Position numbers and translations under genes: made by a program. This document shows positions 1-10,017 of a DNA stretch of 64,000 nt, in pieces. The DNA comes from Sinomicrobium weinanense (lineage in GTDB: Bacteria > Bacteroidota > Bacteroidia > Flavobacteriales > Flavobacteriaceae): contig NZ_JAHKRR010000004.1 in the NCBI RefSeq assembly GCF_018863395.1, positions 310,001 through 374,000 of the forward strand. The letters run 5' to 3'. The number at the start of each line of letters is the position of its first letter. Position 1 is the stretch's first letter. The notes beneath the pieces were generated by a model. The model was not told where the DNA came from and made no database searches. It was given only the letters and a program-made list of their open reading frames with translations.

Positions 1-3000
1 ATACAGCTCCGGCAGGACATACTTTCCAGAACTTTTTCCATCCGGGTGGAATCCTATGTCCCATCCGGGCAGTACAATCCTATGTCGGTAACACATAAAA
101 ACCTGGAGCACATTTATTTTAGGGTACTTCGGTATCATCCGAACCTCAATGATTTTTTCGGAAATCCTACAGACAAGATCCGTTATGCCAAAGATGAGGA
201 CCGGCAAAAAGTGCTGGATGAAATGCAGGAAAAATATCCGCTGGAAAAAGAATTTAGTATTTCCCTGAGATCATTTGACGATTACCAGGACCATACCACT
301 ACTGTTGCCCTGGAAGCATTGCCTCCGGGAAGTTATATTGTACTTGCGGCGAATACCCCGGATTTTAAGGTAGAAAGTGAAGGGTTTGCCTTGCAGTCGC
401 AACTCGTCAATGTAACAGACTATACCATAGTGAGCAACGGGAAGGAAGTGCTGGTTACCGGGCGTCAAAGCGGGCATCCCGAAGCGGGGAAGACCGTGGA
501 AGTTTATGAGAGGGACTCCAAAAAATTAAACATGGTAAAGACGCTTACTACCGATGCTTCGGGGAAATCCGTTGCCGCTTTCGATAAACAGGGGAGGTCA
601 CAACAGTATTACCGTATAAAGGGAGAAGATGTTTTTTATAACCACTCCGGTTATTATTCCGGGGTGGATTACGAGAGGCAAACCACCCATCACACCCGGT
701 TTTTTACAGACCGGTCCATTTACCGTCCCGGGCAGACCGTCTATTTTAAAGCAATTCGCTATAAACAATATCCCGATGGCAGAAAAGAAGTGGTCGAAAA
801 GGAGAAGCTCAATATTGAGTTGTCCGATCTTAATAAGAATATCCTGGGAACATTGGAACTGACCACAAACCGTTTCGGGTCCGTTTCGGGAGAGTTTGTC
901 CTGCCAACGGGAGGGATTACAGGAATTTATATCCTGAAGGACGATCCCTATAACAGGTATACCTTTAGTGTGGAAGAATACAAACGTCCCCGTTTTGAAG
1001 TCATATTTGATACCATTAAAGAAATTTTCCGCCTGGATGAAGAAATAACCGCTCATGGAAAAGCACAGGCCTACTCCGGTGCCAGTATAGATAACGCTAA
1101 GGTAACATACCGCGTATACCGTAAGCCAATCTATCCTTATCTTCCCTGGTGGAGAAGGCAGAGCATAAGGCAGGAACCGAGAGAAGAGATCACTCACGGG
1201 GAAACAATGACCGATGCGAAAGGAAATTTTAAAATTCCGTTTGAAGCAAAAACACCGTCCCGTCCTGCTTCCGTAAAAAAGGAAAAGGAACCCCGTACCT
1301 ATACCTATATCATAGAAACCGATATTACCGATATCAACGGGGAAACCCGGTCAGGCAGCCAGAGCATTACGGTAGGTGACCTGCGTTATACGCTTGGGCT
1401 GGATATCCCTTCCCGTGTAGAATGGGAGGCGTTAAAAAATATCACCCTTCATACCGAAAATCTCAACGGACAGTTCGCCCCGGCAAAAGGAAAGTTAACG
1501 CTTGCCAGGATCGTTCCGCCAGACAGGGTGTTGCGTGAAAATCCCCTGCAGGATGGAGATTACAAACTCTACGACAGGGCAGCATTTGTGAAAATGTTTC
1601 CTCATGACCCTTATGCGAAAGAGGATAAGAAGGAGAACTGGCCACAAGAAGACCCGGTGATTGCCGTGAACTTCGATACTGAAAAAGAAAATAAGATCAG
1701 GGTAAAGCCCAGAAGAAAATGGAAAGAAGGTTATTATCTGTTAAAAGGACATATTCTGGACGGACAGGATACGATCCCTGCAGAAAAGCTGGTATACCTC
1801 TATAAAAAGGAGAAAAAACATCCTGTGAACAATGAACTTTTTTCGGTGATGGCAGACAAGGAGAGTTATAATCCCGGAGATGAGGCGAAGGTGACTTTTG
1901 CCAGTGCTGCCCCGAATGCCACGGTCATTGCCGAGCTGGAATACGACGGTGAGATCGTAAAGAGGGAGGAACTGGAAATAAACAACGACGTCGGTGTCTT
2001 TTCCTTTCCCGTAAAGGAAAGTTATCGCGGAAATGTATATGTACATTATTATTTCGGAAAATACAATACGGCCCGGCAGGGAAGCGTAACCATAGCCGTA
2101 CCGTTTGAAGAGAATAAATTGAAGGTCACGGCCGGAACCATGCGGGACAAGCTGCGGCCCGGAGATGAAGAGAACTGGGAACTGACCATCAGCGGAGAGG
2201 GCAAAGATGCTTTTCTGGCAAAATTTGCTACGGAAGGTGCGGAGGTGCTTGCAACGATGTACGATGCTTCACTCGACCAGTTTAAACCGCACAATATCAA
2301 CTGGTCGCCTTACCATCTGCTGTCAAGGTCGTCCGGATATCGTAACTGGAACCTCAATATGGCGTATGGGACAACAAGGTTTTCCCGTATTTTTCGAAAA
2401 AACCTGTCACTGCCCGGAAGTATCGGAAGCCCCTTGTTCGACCGCGTTAACTGGTTCGGGTTTGATATTAACGGGAGGAATGCACAGAATAGCTATGTAC
2501 ATCGATTGAATATCCGTTTTAATTTAGAAAAGATATTAAAGGAGAAAACACAAGAAGTCGAAGAGAAAATAAAAAAGGATAAACGATATATAGGAGGTGC
2601 TGTTATCGATGAAGAAGGAGATCCCTTGCCCGGTGTCAATGTAATGATACAGGGGACTACAACGGGCATTGTAACAGACTTTGATGGCATATACACTATC
2701 GAGGCTGTTCCGGGCGATGTTTTGGTATTCAATTATATAGGTAGGGAAAGGCGAACAATCGCTGTTACTTCCGGAACCAGGATTTTTAATGTGGTCATGG
2801 AAGAAGACCTTGCTATTCTGGATGAAGTGGTGATTACCGGGTATGGTGAGTCAAGACTAATGGCCATGGCGGAAAGTCCTGTAGCAGATCAGTACAGTAA
2901 TGTAGAATTGGGAGGGCCCGGGATAGAGTCTGAGCCGGCGCCTTCTGCTCCCGGGGAAGGTGAAATTGATGAAGCTATGGAAGTACAACCCCGGAGAGCC

Positions 3001-5370
3001 CTCCAGGAAACCGCATTCTTCTTCCCGCACCTCAAAACGGACAGGGAAGGTAGTGTAAAGATCAGTTTTACTACTCCCGAAAGCCTTACGGAGTGGAAGT
3101 TCATGGCCCTGGCGCATACGCCCGGATTACAAACGGTCAATTACCAGGCCAGTGTCCGGACACAAAAAGAACTGATGATCATCCCCAATCCGCCGAGATT
3201 TTTAAGGGAAGGAGATGAAGTTGAATTTCAGGCCAAAGTGACAAATCTGTCCGGAAAACCACTATCGGGAAATGCACAATTACAGCTTTTCGACGCTTTT
3301 ACGATGAACCCGGTGGATGCGGCTTTCGACAATACGGATAATAACAGGGAGTTTACCGCTTCAGAAGGTCAAAGTGCCAATATAGCCTGGACATTAAAAA
3401 TCCCGGAAGGGCACCAGGCCATTGTGTACCGGGTAGTGGCCAAAACCGGGAATACTTCGACAGGTTATTCCGATGGTGAAGAATCTGCCCTGCCGGTACT
3501 CACCAACCGGATGCTGGTCACCGAAACCTTGCCCGTTCATATCCGGGAAGGGCAGGAAAAGACATTTAAACTGGATAAGCTTGTGCTGAGCGGAGCCGAA
3601 GTGCTGGCGGAAAACAAATCGGCCACCCTCGAAAATTTTAAGCTCACTTTCGAAATGACCACCAACCCGGTCTGGTATGCCGTTTTTTCGTTGCCCTACC
3701 TGCGGGAGTTCCCCTATGAATGTTCGGAGCAGGTGTTTTCCAGGCTGTACGGCAACCTGATCTCGCACCACCTGATCAATTCAAACCCGAAGATCAAGGC
3801 GGTTTTTGACCACTGGAACAGTAAAGGACAGCTAAAATCCAGACTCGAAGCCAACAAAGAACTGAAATCCCTGCTGCTGGAGGAAACACCCTGGTTGCGC
3901 CAGGCAACTGATGAAAGCGAACAGATGAAACGTATCGCCGTGTTGTTTGAACTGAACAAGATGCAACTCGAATTTCAATCCACCTTCTTTAAACTTCAGG
4001 GCAAGCAGATGCGATCGGGAGGGTTCCCGTGGTTTGACGGGGGACAGGAAAATTTTTATATCACTACCCATATTGTTTCCGGCTTCGGTCATCTCGGGGC
4101 CATGGGTGTCAATTACGATAAAAACATGGACCCGTCAACAAACCCGGCTTTTCGGATCACTCCTTCTTTAATTCTCCGAAATGCCATAGAATTTATAGAC
4201 GGAGAGATGGAAGAGCAATGGGACAAGTATGAAAAAAATGAAAAATACCCGCCTTCAACCTATAAGGGCATGTACTGGATGTATGCCCGAAGCTATTTCC
4301 TGAAAGACTACCCGCTCAGCAAAAAAGGAAAGGAAATGGCCGATTATTTCCTGAAGGAATTTGAGAAGAAAAAGTTTAGTGAATCCCGTTATTATCAGGC
4401 CATGCTTTCCCTGGTCTTTCACCGTTTTGACAAAGATGGCCCGGCAAAGGAATTGCTATTGTCTTTAAAGGACCAGGCCGTAGAGAGTGATGAAATGGGG
4501 ATGTACTGGAAAGACAACCGTCCGGGCTGGTTCTGGTACAACGCCCCGATAGAGACCCAGGCCCTGCTTATTGAAGCCTTTGACGAGGTGCTGAAAGATA
4601 CGGAAAGCGTGGAACTGATGAAAGTATGGCTGCTCAAAAACCGGCAGGCCAACCGTTGGACATCTACCAAGGCCACTACTGAAGCCGTTTTTGCCCTGAT
4701 GAGTACAGGAAAAGACTGGGTAAATACAGAAGGAGGGCTCGACGTAAGTGTGGGCGGAGAAAAACTGGATCTCAAAAAACTCGAAGAACGTCAGCAGGGA
4801 AGCGGCTATGTAAAAGCCTCCTGGAACAAGGATGAGATAAAACCGGAAATGGGCACGGTAGAAGTGAAGAAAACCTCGCCCGGCGTGGCCTGGGGTGCCC
4901 TGTACTGGCAATATTTCGAGGATCTGGACAAGATCACTTCGGCTGAAACAGGCATCCGTTTCAAAAAAGAGCTTTTCCTGAAAAAACTCACGGATAAAGG
5001 GCCGGAATTACAACGTATCACCGAGGGGACCCCCATAAAAGTAGGAGACCTGGTCACTGTACGCCTCGAGATAAAGAACGATCGCGATATGGAGTTTGTA
5101 CATATCAAAGACATGCGTGCCAGTGGTTTTGAGCCTGTGAATGTCATTTCAAAATACCAATGGCAGGGTAGTCTCGGGTATTATGAAAGCACCCGGGATG
5201 CCGCCACCAATTTCTTTGCAGACCACATGCCGAAAGGAGTTTACGTGTTTGAATACGACCTGAGAGCCAATAACGCCGGGAATTTTTCCAATGGGATCAC
5301 TTCTCTTCAATGTATGTATGCTCCTGAAATGGGGGCTCATTCCGAAGGCATGCGGGTAGATATAAAATAA
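1..5370 (+). CDS. Alpha-2-macroglobulin-like protein with inserted SusC-type N-terminal segment (5' partial)
   Basis: This is the C-terminal 1789 residues of a bacterial alpha-2-macroglobulin, a large envelope protein thought to trap attacking proteases. The frame is open from base 1 through a GTG at 46, so the true start and any signal peptide lie outside the window. Seen in order (numbering from base 1): an MG2-like stretch near residues 235-255 (FTDRSIYRPGQ), further beta-rich MG domains, a carboxypeptidase-regulatory-like domain at about 863-935 ending in DEVVITGYG, the A2M domain at about 1004-1040 (FFPHLKTDREGSVKISF), and a thioester motif CSEQ at about 1241-1244 followed by the helical thioester domain. 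The CSEQ suggests a functional thioester, as in E. coli YfhM. The regulatory-like insert is what normally begins a SusC receptor and is odd here. The stop lies 15 bases from that of the convergent serpin gene. Confidence 0.9.
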   Translation: MQLRQDILSRTFSIRVESYVPSGQYNPMSVTHKNLEHIYFRVLRYHPNLNDFFGNPTDKIRYAKDEDRQKVLDEMQEKYPLEKEFSISLRSFDDYQDHTTTVALEALPPGSYIVLAANTPDFKVESEGFALQSQLVNVTDYTIVSNGKEVLVTGRQSGHPEAGKTVEVYERDSKKLNMVKTLTTDASGKSVAAFDKQGRSQQYYRIKGEDVFYNHSGYYSGVDYERQTTHHTRFFTDRSIYRPGQTVYFKAIRYKQYPDGRKEVVEKEKLNIELSDLNKNILGTLELTTNRFGSVSGEFVLPTGGITGIYILKDDPYNRYTFSVEEYKRPRFEVIFDTIKEIFRLDEEITAHGKAQAYSGASIDNAKVTYRVYRKPIYPYLPWWRRQSIRQEPREEITHGETMTDAKGNFKIPFEAKTPSRPASVKKEKEPRTYTYIIETDITDINGETRSGSQSITVGDLRYTLGLDIPSRVEWEALKNITLHTENLNGQFAPAKGKLTLARIVPPDRVLRENPLQDGDYKLYDRAAFVKMFPHDPYAKEDKKENWPQEDPVIAVNFDTEKENKIRVKPRRKWKEGYYLLKGHILDGQDTIPAEKLVYLYKKEKKHPVNNELFSVMADKESYNPGDEAKVTFASAAPNATVIAELEYDGEIVKREELEINNDVGVFSFPVKESYRGNVYVHYYFGKYNTARQGSVTIAVPFEENKLKVTAGTMRDKLRPGDEENWELTISGEGKDAFLAKFATEGAEVLATMYDASLDQFKPHNINWSPYHLLSRSSGYRNWNLNMAYGTTRFSRIFRKNLSLPGSIGSPLFDRVNWFGFDINGRNAQNSYVHRLNIRFNLEKILKEKTQEVEEKIKKDKRYIGGAVIDEEGDPLPGVNVMIQGTTTGIVTDFDGIYTIEAVPGDVLVFNYIGRERRTIAVTSGTRIFNVVMEEDLAILDEVVITGYGESRLMAMAESPVADQYSNVELGGPGIESEPAPSAPGEGEIDEAMEVQPRRALQETAFFFPHLKTDREGSVKISFTTPESLTEWKFMALAHTPGLQTVNYQASVRTQKELMIIPNPPRFLREGDEVEFQAKVTNLSGKPLSGNAQLQLFDAFTMNPVDAAFDNTDNNREFTASEGQSANIAWTLKIPEGHQAIVYRVVAKTGNTSTGYSDGEESALPVLTNRMLVTETLPVHIREGQEKTFKLDKLVLSGAEVLAENKSATLENFKLTFEMTTNPVWYAVFSLPYLREFPYECSEQVFSRLYGNLISHHLINSNPKIKAVFDHWNSKGQLKSRLEANKELKSLLLEETPWLRQATDESEQMKRIAVLFELNKMQLEFQSTFFKLQGKQMRSGGFPWFDGGQENFYITTHIVSGFGHLGAMGVNYDKNMDPSTNPAFRITPSLILRNAIEFIDGEMEEQWDKYEKNEKYPPSTYKGMYWMYARSYFLKDYPLSKKGKEMADYFLKEFEKKKFSESRYYQAMLSLVFHRFDKDGPAKELLLSLKDQAVESDEMGMYWKDNRPGWFWYNAPIETQALLIEAFDEVLKDTESVELMKVWLLKNRQANRWTSTKATTEAVFALMSTGKDWVNTEGGLDVSVGGEKLDLKKLEERQQGSGYVKASWNKDEIKPEMGTVEVKKTSPGVAWGALYWQYFEDLDKITSAETGIRFKKELFLKKLTDKGPELQRITEGTPIKVGDLVTVRLEIKNDRDMEFVHIKDMRASGFEPVNVISKYQWQGSLGYYESTRDAATNFFADHMPKGVYVFEYDLRANNAGNFSNGITSLQCMYAPEMGAHSEGMRVDIK

Positions 5371-5385
5371 AGGTGAAAAGGATTT

Positions 5386-6621
5386 TTATAGCTTTTTTAC
5401 CTTACCCATAAAAAGGTTGGCACCGCTTACCTGTTCATAAATGATAAAGACAAAAGGACGATTTATGACCACTGAAGGCGGGAGGGAAGTTTCAACGATC
5501 CCTACGCTGGTCACGGCAGCAGCTTCCGTCCCCTCTTCGTCGACACGGATGAAGGTCTTGTGTTTTACTTCGTCGATGAGCAGGTCTAGCGGGGCAATCC
5601 CTGTGAAATCTGCTGGGCCGTCAAAAGCGATTTCCATGCCCATGGCTTTCAGTATGTCGTTGTACTTGAGTTCGTATTCGAGCTCGAATTTTGGGAGTTT
5701 CAGGTCCATATCCCCGTAGACCCGGAGTTTCGACCTCCACGTTGCCAGGTTGGCTTGCGTAACTTTTTCGGCAACGAACTGGTCAATGGGCATTTTCGGG
5801 TCGCCGGGCATAAGGACGCTCATGGTAAAAAGGCTGTCACCGTACGGCAGTTGCACAAGGCGGACATCGTCATCGGCATACATGGCAAAACGGCTTTTCT
5901 GGCTCATCATGTCCACCTGTACCCGTTCGCCGGATTCCAGGACGAAATCGGCTTTATGTGTGTCGTCTTTGTCAAACTGAGTCAGCCAGTTACCTTTAAA
6001 ATACAGGGCGTTGATCAGGTACATGATCATATTTCCGGGGATTTCGTCGATGATGGTTTTAATCAACCCTTCCGTGTTTTCCGCTACCCACTTGTTAATG
6101 ATGTCCTTTGCACCGGGATCGGAAAAATCGAGCCCAGTGATTTCGGCTTCATACTTGTTCTTTAACCTTTGCACGAAATCTTCTTCCACGGGCAGGCCTT
6201 CTTTGTACCATACAGAATTGGCGATTTTTATTTTAACTTCAGGATCGGCCGTGAGGAGGAGTTTTACAAGGGATTGAAAAGCGTCATTGATCTCATCCAT
6301 ACTCATGCCATGCAGATAAAGGCTTGCCTGCATGTCTTCGAAGGTTTGTCCTTTTGCTCCGTTCAGGGTCATGGCCAATGCTGTGGAAATGCTGAGCGGG
6401 GAGATCATAAGGTTTTCTTCTTCGGTGTCGTACGCTACGGTACGACGAAAAATATCATAGCTAAAGGATTGGTCGGCCGCTATGATTTTCATCTCAGATG
6501 CATTCAGTTCGCGGGGCAACTCACCCTTGGGGCCTTCGGGGGTTGTGGAAGGGTCTTTGTCACATGCTACACAAAAAAGGAGTATGGGCAATACGATGCC
6601 GGTTATCACTACTTTTTTCAT
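5386..6621 (-). CDS. Serpin, lipoprotein, predicted inhibitory
   Basis: A serine or cysteine protease inhibitor of the serpin family, 411 residues, near the usual serpin length plus a leader. An N-terminal hydrophobic segment ends in Cys20 (FCVAC), which fits a lipoprotein anchored in the envelope. The serpin core is recognisable from NLMISPLSISTALAM near residue 70 to the C-terminal NRPFVFIIYE. The reactive-centre hinge EEGTEAAAVTS (residues 362-372) has the small residues that inhibitory serpins need for loop insertion. Counting 17 residues from the first Glu places P1-P1' near Thr378-Ser379, an inference that would favour neither trypsin-like nor classical chymotrypsin-like targets. It is transcribed towards the alpha-2-macroglobulin gene with only 15 bases between the stops. 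No rho-independent terminator is visible between them. Confidence 0.93.
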   Translation of the reverse strand: MKKVVITGIVLPILLFCVACDKDPSTTPEGPKGELPRELNASEMKIIAADQSFSYDIFRRTVAYDTEEENLMISPLSISTALAMTLNGAKGQTFEDMQASLYLHGMSMDEINDAFQSLVKLLLTADPEVKIKIANSVWYKEGLPVEEDFVQRLKNKYEAEITGLDFSDPGAKDIINKWVAENTEGLIKTIIDEIPGNMIMYLINALYFKGNWLTQFDKDDTHKADFVLESGERVQVDMMSQKSRFAMYADDDVRLVQLPYGDSLFTMSVLMPGDPKMPIDQFVAEKVTQANLATWRSKLRVYGDMDLKLPKFELEYELKYNDILKAMGMEIAFDGPADFTGIAPLDLLIDEVKHKTFIRVDEEGTEAAAVTSVGIVETSLPPSVVINRPFVFIIYEQVSGANLFMGKVKKL

Positions 6622-6826
6622 AATTATGGTGTTTTGGTTTATTTTAAAGATACTGAAATTCTGAAAAGGTTGCCTTAGATTGTGGTTATTGTTTTGATTT
6701 ACAAATGCGTATAAAATAATTTTGCCTGTTTTACCTCTCTTCAGTATTGGATTTTAACAAATGTGGGCTGAAATATGTAACAATTTGCCAGAAGCCTTAT
6801 CTTTAAGGAAATAACCAGTGCCAACC

Positions 6827-9484
6827 ATGTTTCACGGAAAGAAAACCTTTGTATTCCTAATTGTGACCTGTTGCGGCTGCCTGTTGCATGGACAGGATCC
6901 AGGGGCCAATATCCCCAAAAAAGTGTATACAACCGTGCCCTTGGGGACGTTTTCCCCTCCCGATATCGATGGAATACTGGAAGACAGTAGCTGGGAAGCT
7001 GCAGAGTGGGGAGGAAATTTTACACAGCGCGAACCGATAGAAAATGCACCGCCGACAGAACAGACGCAATTTAAGATCATATATGACGATAAAAACCTGT
7101 ATGTGGCCATCCGCTGTTTTGATGCAGAACCGGACAACATTGTAAAAAGACTTTCCAGGCGTGACGGTTTTGAGGGCGATCGCGTAACGATCATGTTTGA
7201 CAGTAATCTCGACCTTCAGACGGCATTTGCCTTTACCATAACTGCTGCGGGGGTAAAAGGAGATGAGTTTGTAACCCAAAACGGCAATGCATGGGACGAA
7301 AGCTGGAATCCGATCTGGTATGTAAAAACAGCAACAGACAGCAAGGGGTGGACGGCCGAAATGAGAATTCCGTTTAGCCAGTTGCGGTTCGGTAAGAACA
7401 GGGAACAGTTGTGGGGCCTGCAATTGTCGCGAATGTACTTCAGGAATAACGAGCGTTCGGAATGGCAGTTTTTCCCCAGGAATGCCCCGGGATGGATCAG
7501 TGAAACCGGAAAATTGCTCGGGCTTACAGGTCTGAAACAGCAAAAACAGTTTGAAATACAGCCCTATGTGGTGAGTTCCCTGGAAACCTACGAAGAAGAA
7601 AAAGGCAACCCGTTCATGGATGGCAGGGACACCAAACTGAACGGCGGGATAGACGGTAAAGTTGGGATCACCAACGATCTTACCCTCGATTTTACGGCAA
7701 ATCCCGATTTCGGACAGGTGGAGGCCGACCCCTCTGCCATAGCGCTGGATGGTTTCCAGATATTTTTTGACGAACAACGCCCCTTTTTCGTAGAGAACAA
7801 GAACATCTTTGATTACCGTATTTCCAATACCATTGCGGGAAATACCGAAGGTACGGACAACCTTTTTTATTCGAGGCGGATAGGGAGAAGTCCGCATGGT
7901 TCGCCGGACACGGCCGCAGGGGAGTATGCCGAACAACCGGAAAACACCACCATACTGGGAGCGGCCAAATTCAGCGGAAAAACCAGGAATGGCTGGTCCA
8001 TAGGGGTGCTGGAAAGCGTGACCTCCAGGGAATATGCAAAGATCAGCAATAACGGAGAACGGCGGGAGCAATTGATAGAACCGCTTACCAATTATTTTGT
8101 GGGCAGGTTACAGAAAGATTTTAATGAAAGAAATTCGTTTATAGGCGGGATCTTTACGGCCACCAACCGGGGCGACCTTCCGGATAACCTGGATTTTTTA
8201 CATCAATCGGCCTATTCCGGGGGGCTGGATTTTAAGCACCAGTGGAAAAACAGGACGTGGTATACGGCAGGGAACCTTATTATGAGCGCGGTTTCCGGTT
8301 CAAAAGAGGCCATAAGGCGAACGCAGGAAGATATAGCAAGGTTATATCAGCGCGTGGATGCCACTTACACTGAGGTGGATACGACCAGGACATCCCTGGC
8401 CGGGCATGGAGGGAATGTACAGTTCGGTAAGGCCCGGGGCAACCTCAACTTTGAAAGCGGGGTGACCTGGCGTTCCCCCGGACTGGAACTTAATGATGTC
8501 GGTTTTTTGCGGAGGGCAGATTATATAACACATTATGCCTGGGCAGGATATAAAATAACAAAACCGTTCGCTGTGTTCAGAAAAGCACAGATCAATTACA
8601 ATCATTGGAGCTCCTGGGATTTTGGGGGTGATCATAACGAATTGACATTCAACACGAACAATAATGCCCAGTTCAAGAACAACTGGTATATAGGTACAAG
8701 TATCACAGCCCGGATTAAACAGTATTCCAATACAGCCTTGCGTGGTGGACCCAAACTCAGGCTTCCCGATGAGGTTGCCTATTCGGCTTTTGTAGACTCG
8801 GATGAAAGGAAAAAGCTGCGTTACGGTTTTGAGGTCGCTTTTACCGATGGAGAAGACAAGGCATATCGTATAGATGAATACGGTATATACTTTATCTACC
8901 GGCCGATCAATGCAATTAAACTTTCCCTGGAACCGTCCTATAAGATCAATAAAGACAAGTTACAGTTTGTAAAAAACATACAAACCGGATCCGGAGTGCG
9001 ATACCTGAATGCCGAAATCGATCAAAAAACGCTGAGCATGTCCTTCCGGCTGAATTATACGATCAATCCCAATTTAACTATTGAGTATTGGGGGCAACCT
9101 TTTATTTCCCGGGGAAGGTATTCGGACTTTAAGCATGTAACCAACCCTCAGGCAAGTAATTTTGAAGACAGGTTTTACAGCTTTAGCGATGATGAGATAC
9201 GGTATGATGAAGAAAGCCAAACATACTTTGTAGATGAAGGGCACACCGGTGCTACGGACTATTCTTTTAAAGATCCCGACTTTTCATTTGTACAGTTCCG
9301 TTCCAACCTGGTGCTCCGGTGGGAATATATCCCCGGTTCCGAGCTCTACCTGGTATGGTCGCAGGGGATCACACAGTCCGGTAATCCCCGGGATAACCTG
9401 CTTGCTGCCCTGGACAGGAATATCCTGGGAACACAGCCCAGGAATATCTTTCTGATCAAGGCGACGTATCGGTTTGTGTTGTGA
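6827..9484 (+). CDS. DUF5916 outer-membrane protein with CBM9-like N-terminal domain
   Basis: About 885 residues. A signal peptide (hydrophobic FVFLIVTCCGCLLHG) is followed by a carbohydrate-binding-family-9-like beta-sandwich at about residues 35-215 (DIDGILEDSSWEAAEW, NLYVAIRCFD), then the long DUF5916 region that looks like an outer-membrane beta-barrel with alternating aromatic strands and ends in ATYRFVL. This two-part architecture is typical of DUF5916 proteins in Bacteroidota; their function is not established, and binding or passage of a carbohydrate or peptide ligand is only inferred. A GTG at 6818 would add three residues. I prefer the ATG at 6827 because the signal peptide starts cleanly there, although the AAGGAA at 6805-6810 is better spaced for the GTG. 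It stands alone, downstream of the divergent serpin. Confidence 0.85.
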   Translation: MFHGKKTFVFLIVTCCGCLLHGQDPGANIPKKVYTTVPLGTFSPPDIDGILEDSSWEAAEWGGNFTQREPIENAPPTEQTQFKIIYDDKNLYVAIRCFDAEPDNIVKRLSRRDGFEGDRVTIMFDSNLDLQTAFAFTITAAGVKGDEFVTQNGNAWDESWNPIWYVKTATDSKGWTAEMRIPFSQLRFGKNREQLWGLQLSRMYFRNNERSEWQFFPRNAPGWISETGKLLGLTGLKQQKQFEIQPYVVSSLETYEEEKGNPFMDGRDTKLNGGIDGKVGITNDLTLDFTANPDFGQVEADPSAIALDGFQIFFDEQRPFFVENKNIFDYRISNTIAGNTEGTDNLFYSRRIGRSPHGSPDTAAGEYAEQPENTTILGAAKFSGKTRNGWSIGVLESVTSREYAKISNNGERREQLIEPLTNYFVGRLQKDFNERNSFIGGIFTATNRGDLPDNLDFLHQSAYSGGLDFKHQWKNRTWYTAGNLIMSAVSGSKEAIRRTQEDIARLYQRVDATYTEVDTTRTSLAGHGGNVQFGKARGNLNFESGVTWRSPGLELNDVGFLRRADYITHYAWAGYKITKPFAVFRKAQINYNHWSSWDFGGDHNELTFNTNNNAQFKNNWYIGTSITARIKQYSNTALRGGPKLRLPDEVAYSAFVDSDERKKLRYGFEVAFTDGEDKAYRIDEYGIYFIYRPINAIKLSLEPSYKINKDKLQFVKNIQTGSGVRYLNAEIDQKTLSMSFRLNYTINPNLTIEYWGQPFISRGRYSDFKHVTNPQASNFEDRFYSFSDDEIRYDEESQTYFVDEGHTGATDYSFKDPDFSFVQFRSNLVLRWEYIPGSELYLVWSQGITQSGNPRDNLLAALDRNILGTQPRNIFLIKATYRFVL

Positions 9485-10017
9485 TGGCGTTAAGAACTTT
9501 TGGTAAATTCATTTTGATCTGTAACTAATAAGGGATACAAAAAATATAAAAAGTAAACAATTTGGGTTATTATTTATAGGATTAGTACATGACAAAAATT
9601 GAATTTCAACAACTCCTCGATTTGGTATCCCAGCACTAAAGGGCAATGTCATTTAGTTTAGCAAATTATACCACCCCTTCGGGGTTTATATATTGTCTTA
9701 CCGTTTCTGATTCTATAATTCGATCATCCCTTCGGGATTAAAAAAAGCCTGAAAGGCTGAAATATTTATAGACCCAAAGGCATTAAAGAGATTCTGAACC
9801 CCGAAGGGGTGATATATTTATATCCATGACCTTAATAAACGACATTGTCCTTAAGGGTTGGGAACGAGCTGATTTACCGGTTAAATAGTCTCAAAAACAA
9901 TTTTTGTCATGTACTAAAATTTATAGGATAAAACTTAGGCAGTCTCTTAAAGGTTTCTCCTTATTATCCGGATATATACGAGTTTTTTTACTTCTTCAGT
10001 ATGATCAAGAAATTTTA
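9485..10017. other. Intergenic region holding a MITE-like element
   Basis: 533 bases without a credible gene. The central 336 bases (9582-9917) are an inverted-repeat-bounded element, described separately. The flanks 9485-9571 and 9929-10017 are AT-rich and show no clear terminator or promoter. Confidence 0.7.
9582..9917. mobile_element. MITE-like element with 20-bp terminal inverted repeats and a flanking 10-bp direct repeat
   Basis: The two ends are perfect inverted repeats: TTAGTACATGACAAAAATTG at 9582-9601 and its exact complement at 9898-9917. The 10-base sequence ATTTATAGGA abuts the left end (9572-9581) and recurs one base beyond the right end (9919-9928), which has the form of a target-site duplication. 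There is no open frame of meaningful size inside, so the element would be non-autonomous. Inside are four short hairpins with 5-bp stems and three-base loops (9673-9685, 9726-9738, 9746-9758, 9798-9810). Which transposase family could mobilise it is not visible here. Confidence 0.75.

Noticed and set aside
6857-8071. Long minus-strand open frame opposite the DUF5916 gene
   Set aside because: No known domain and overlaps a well-supported gene over its whole length.
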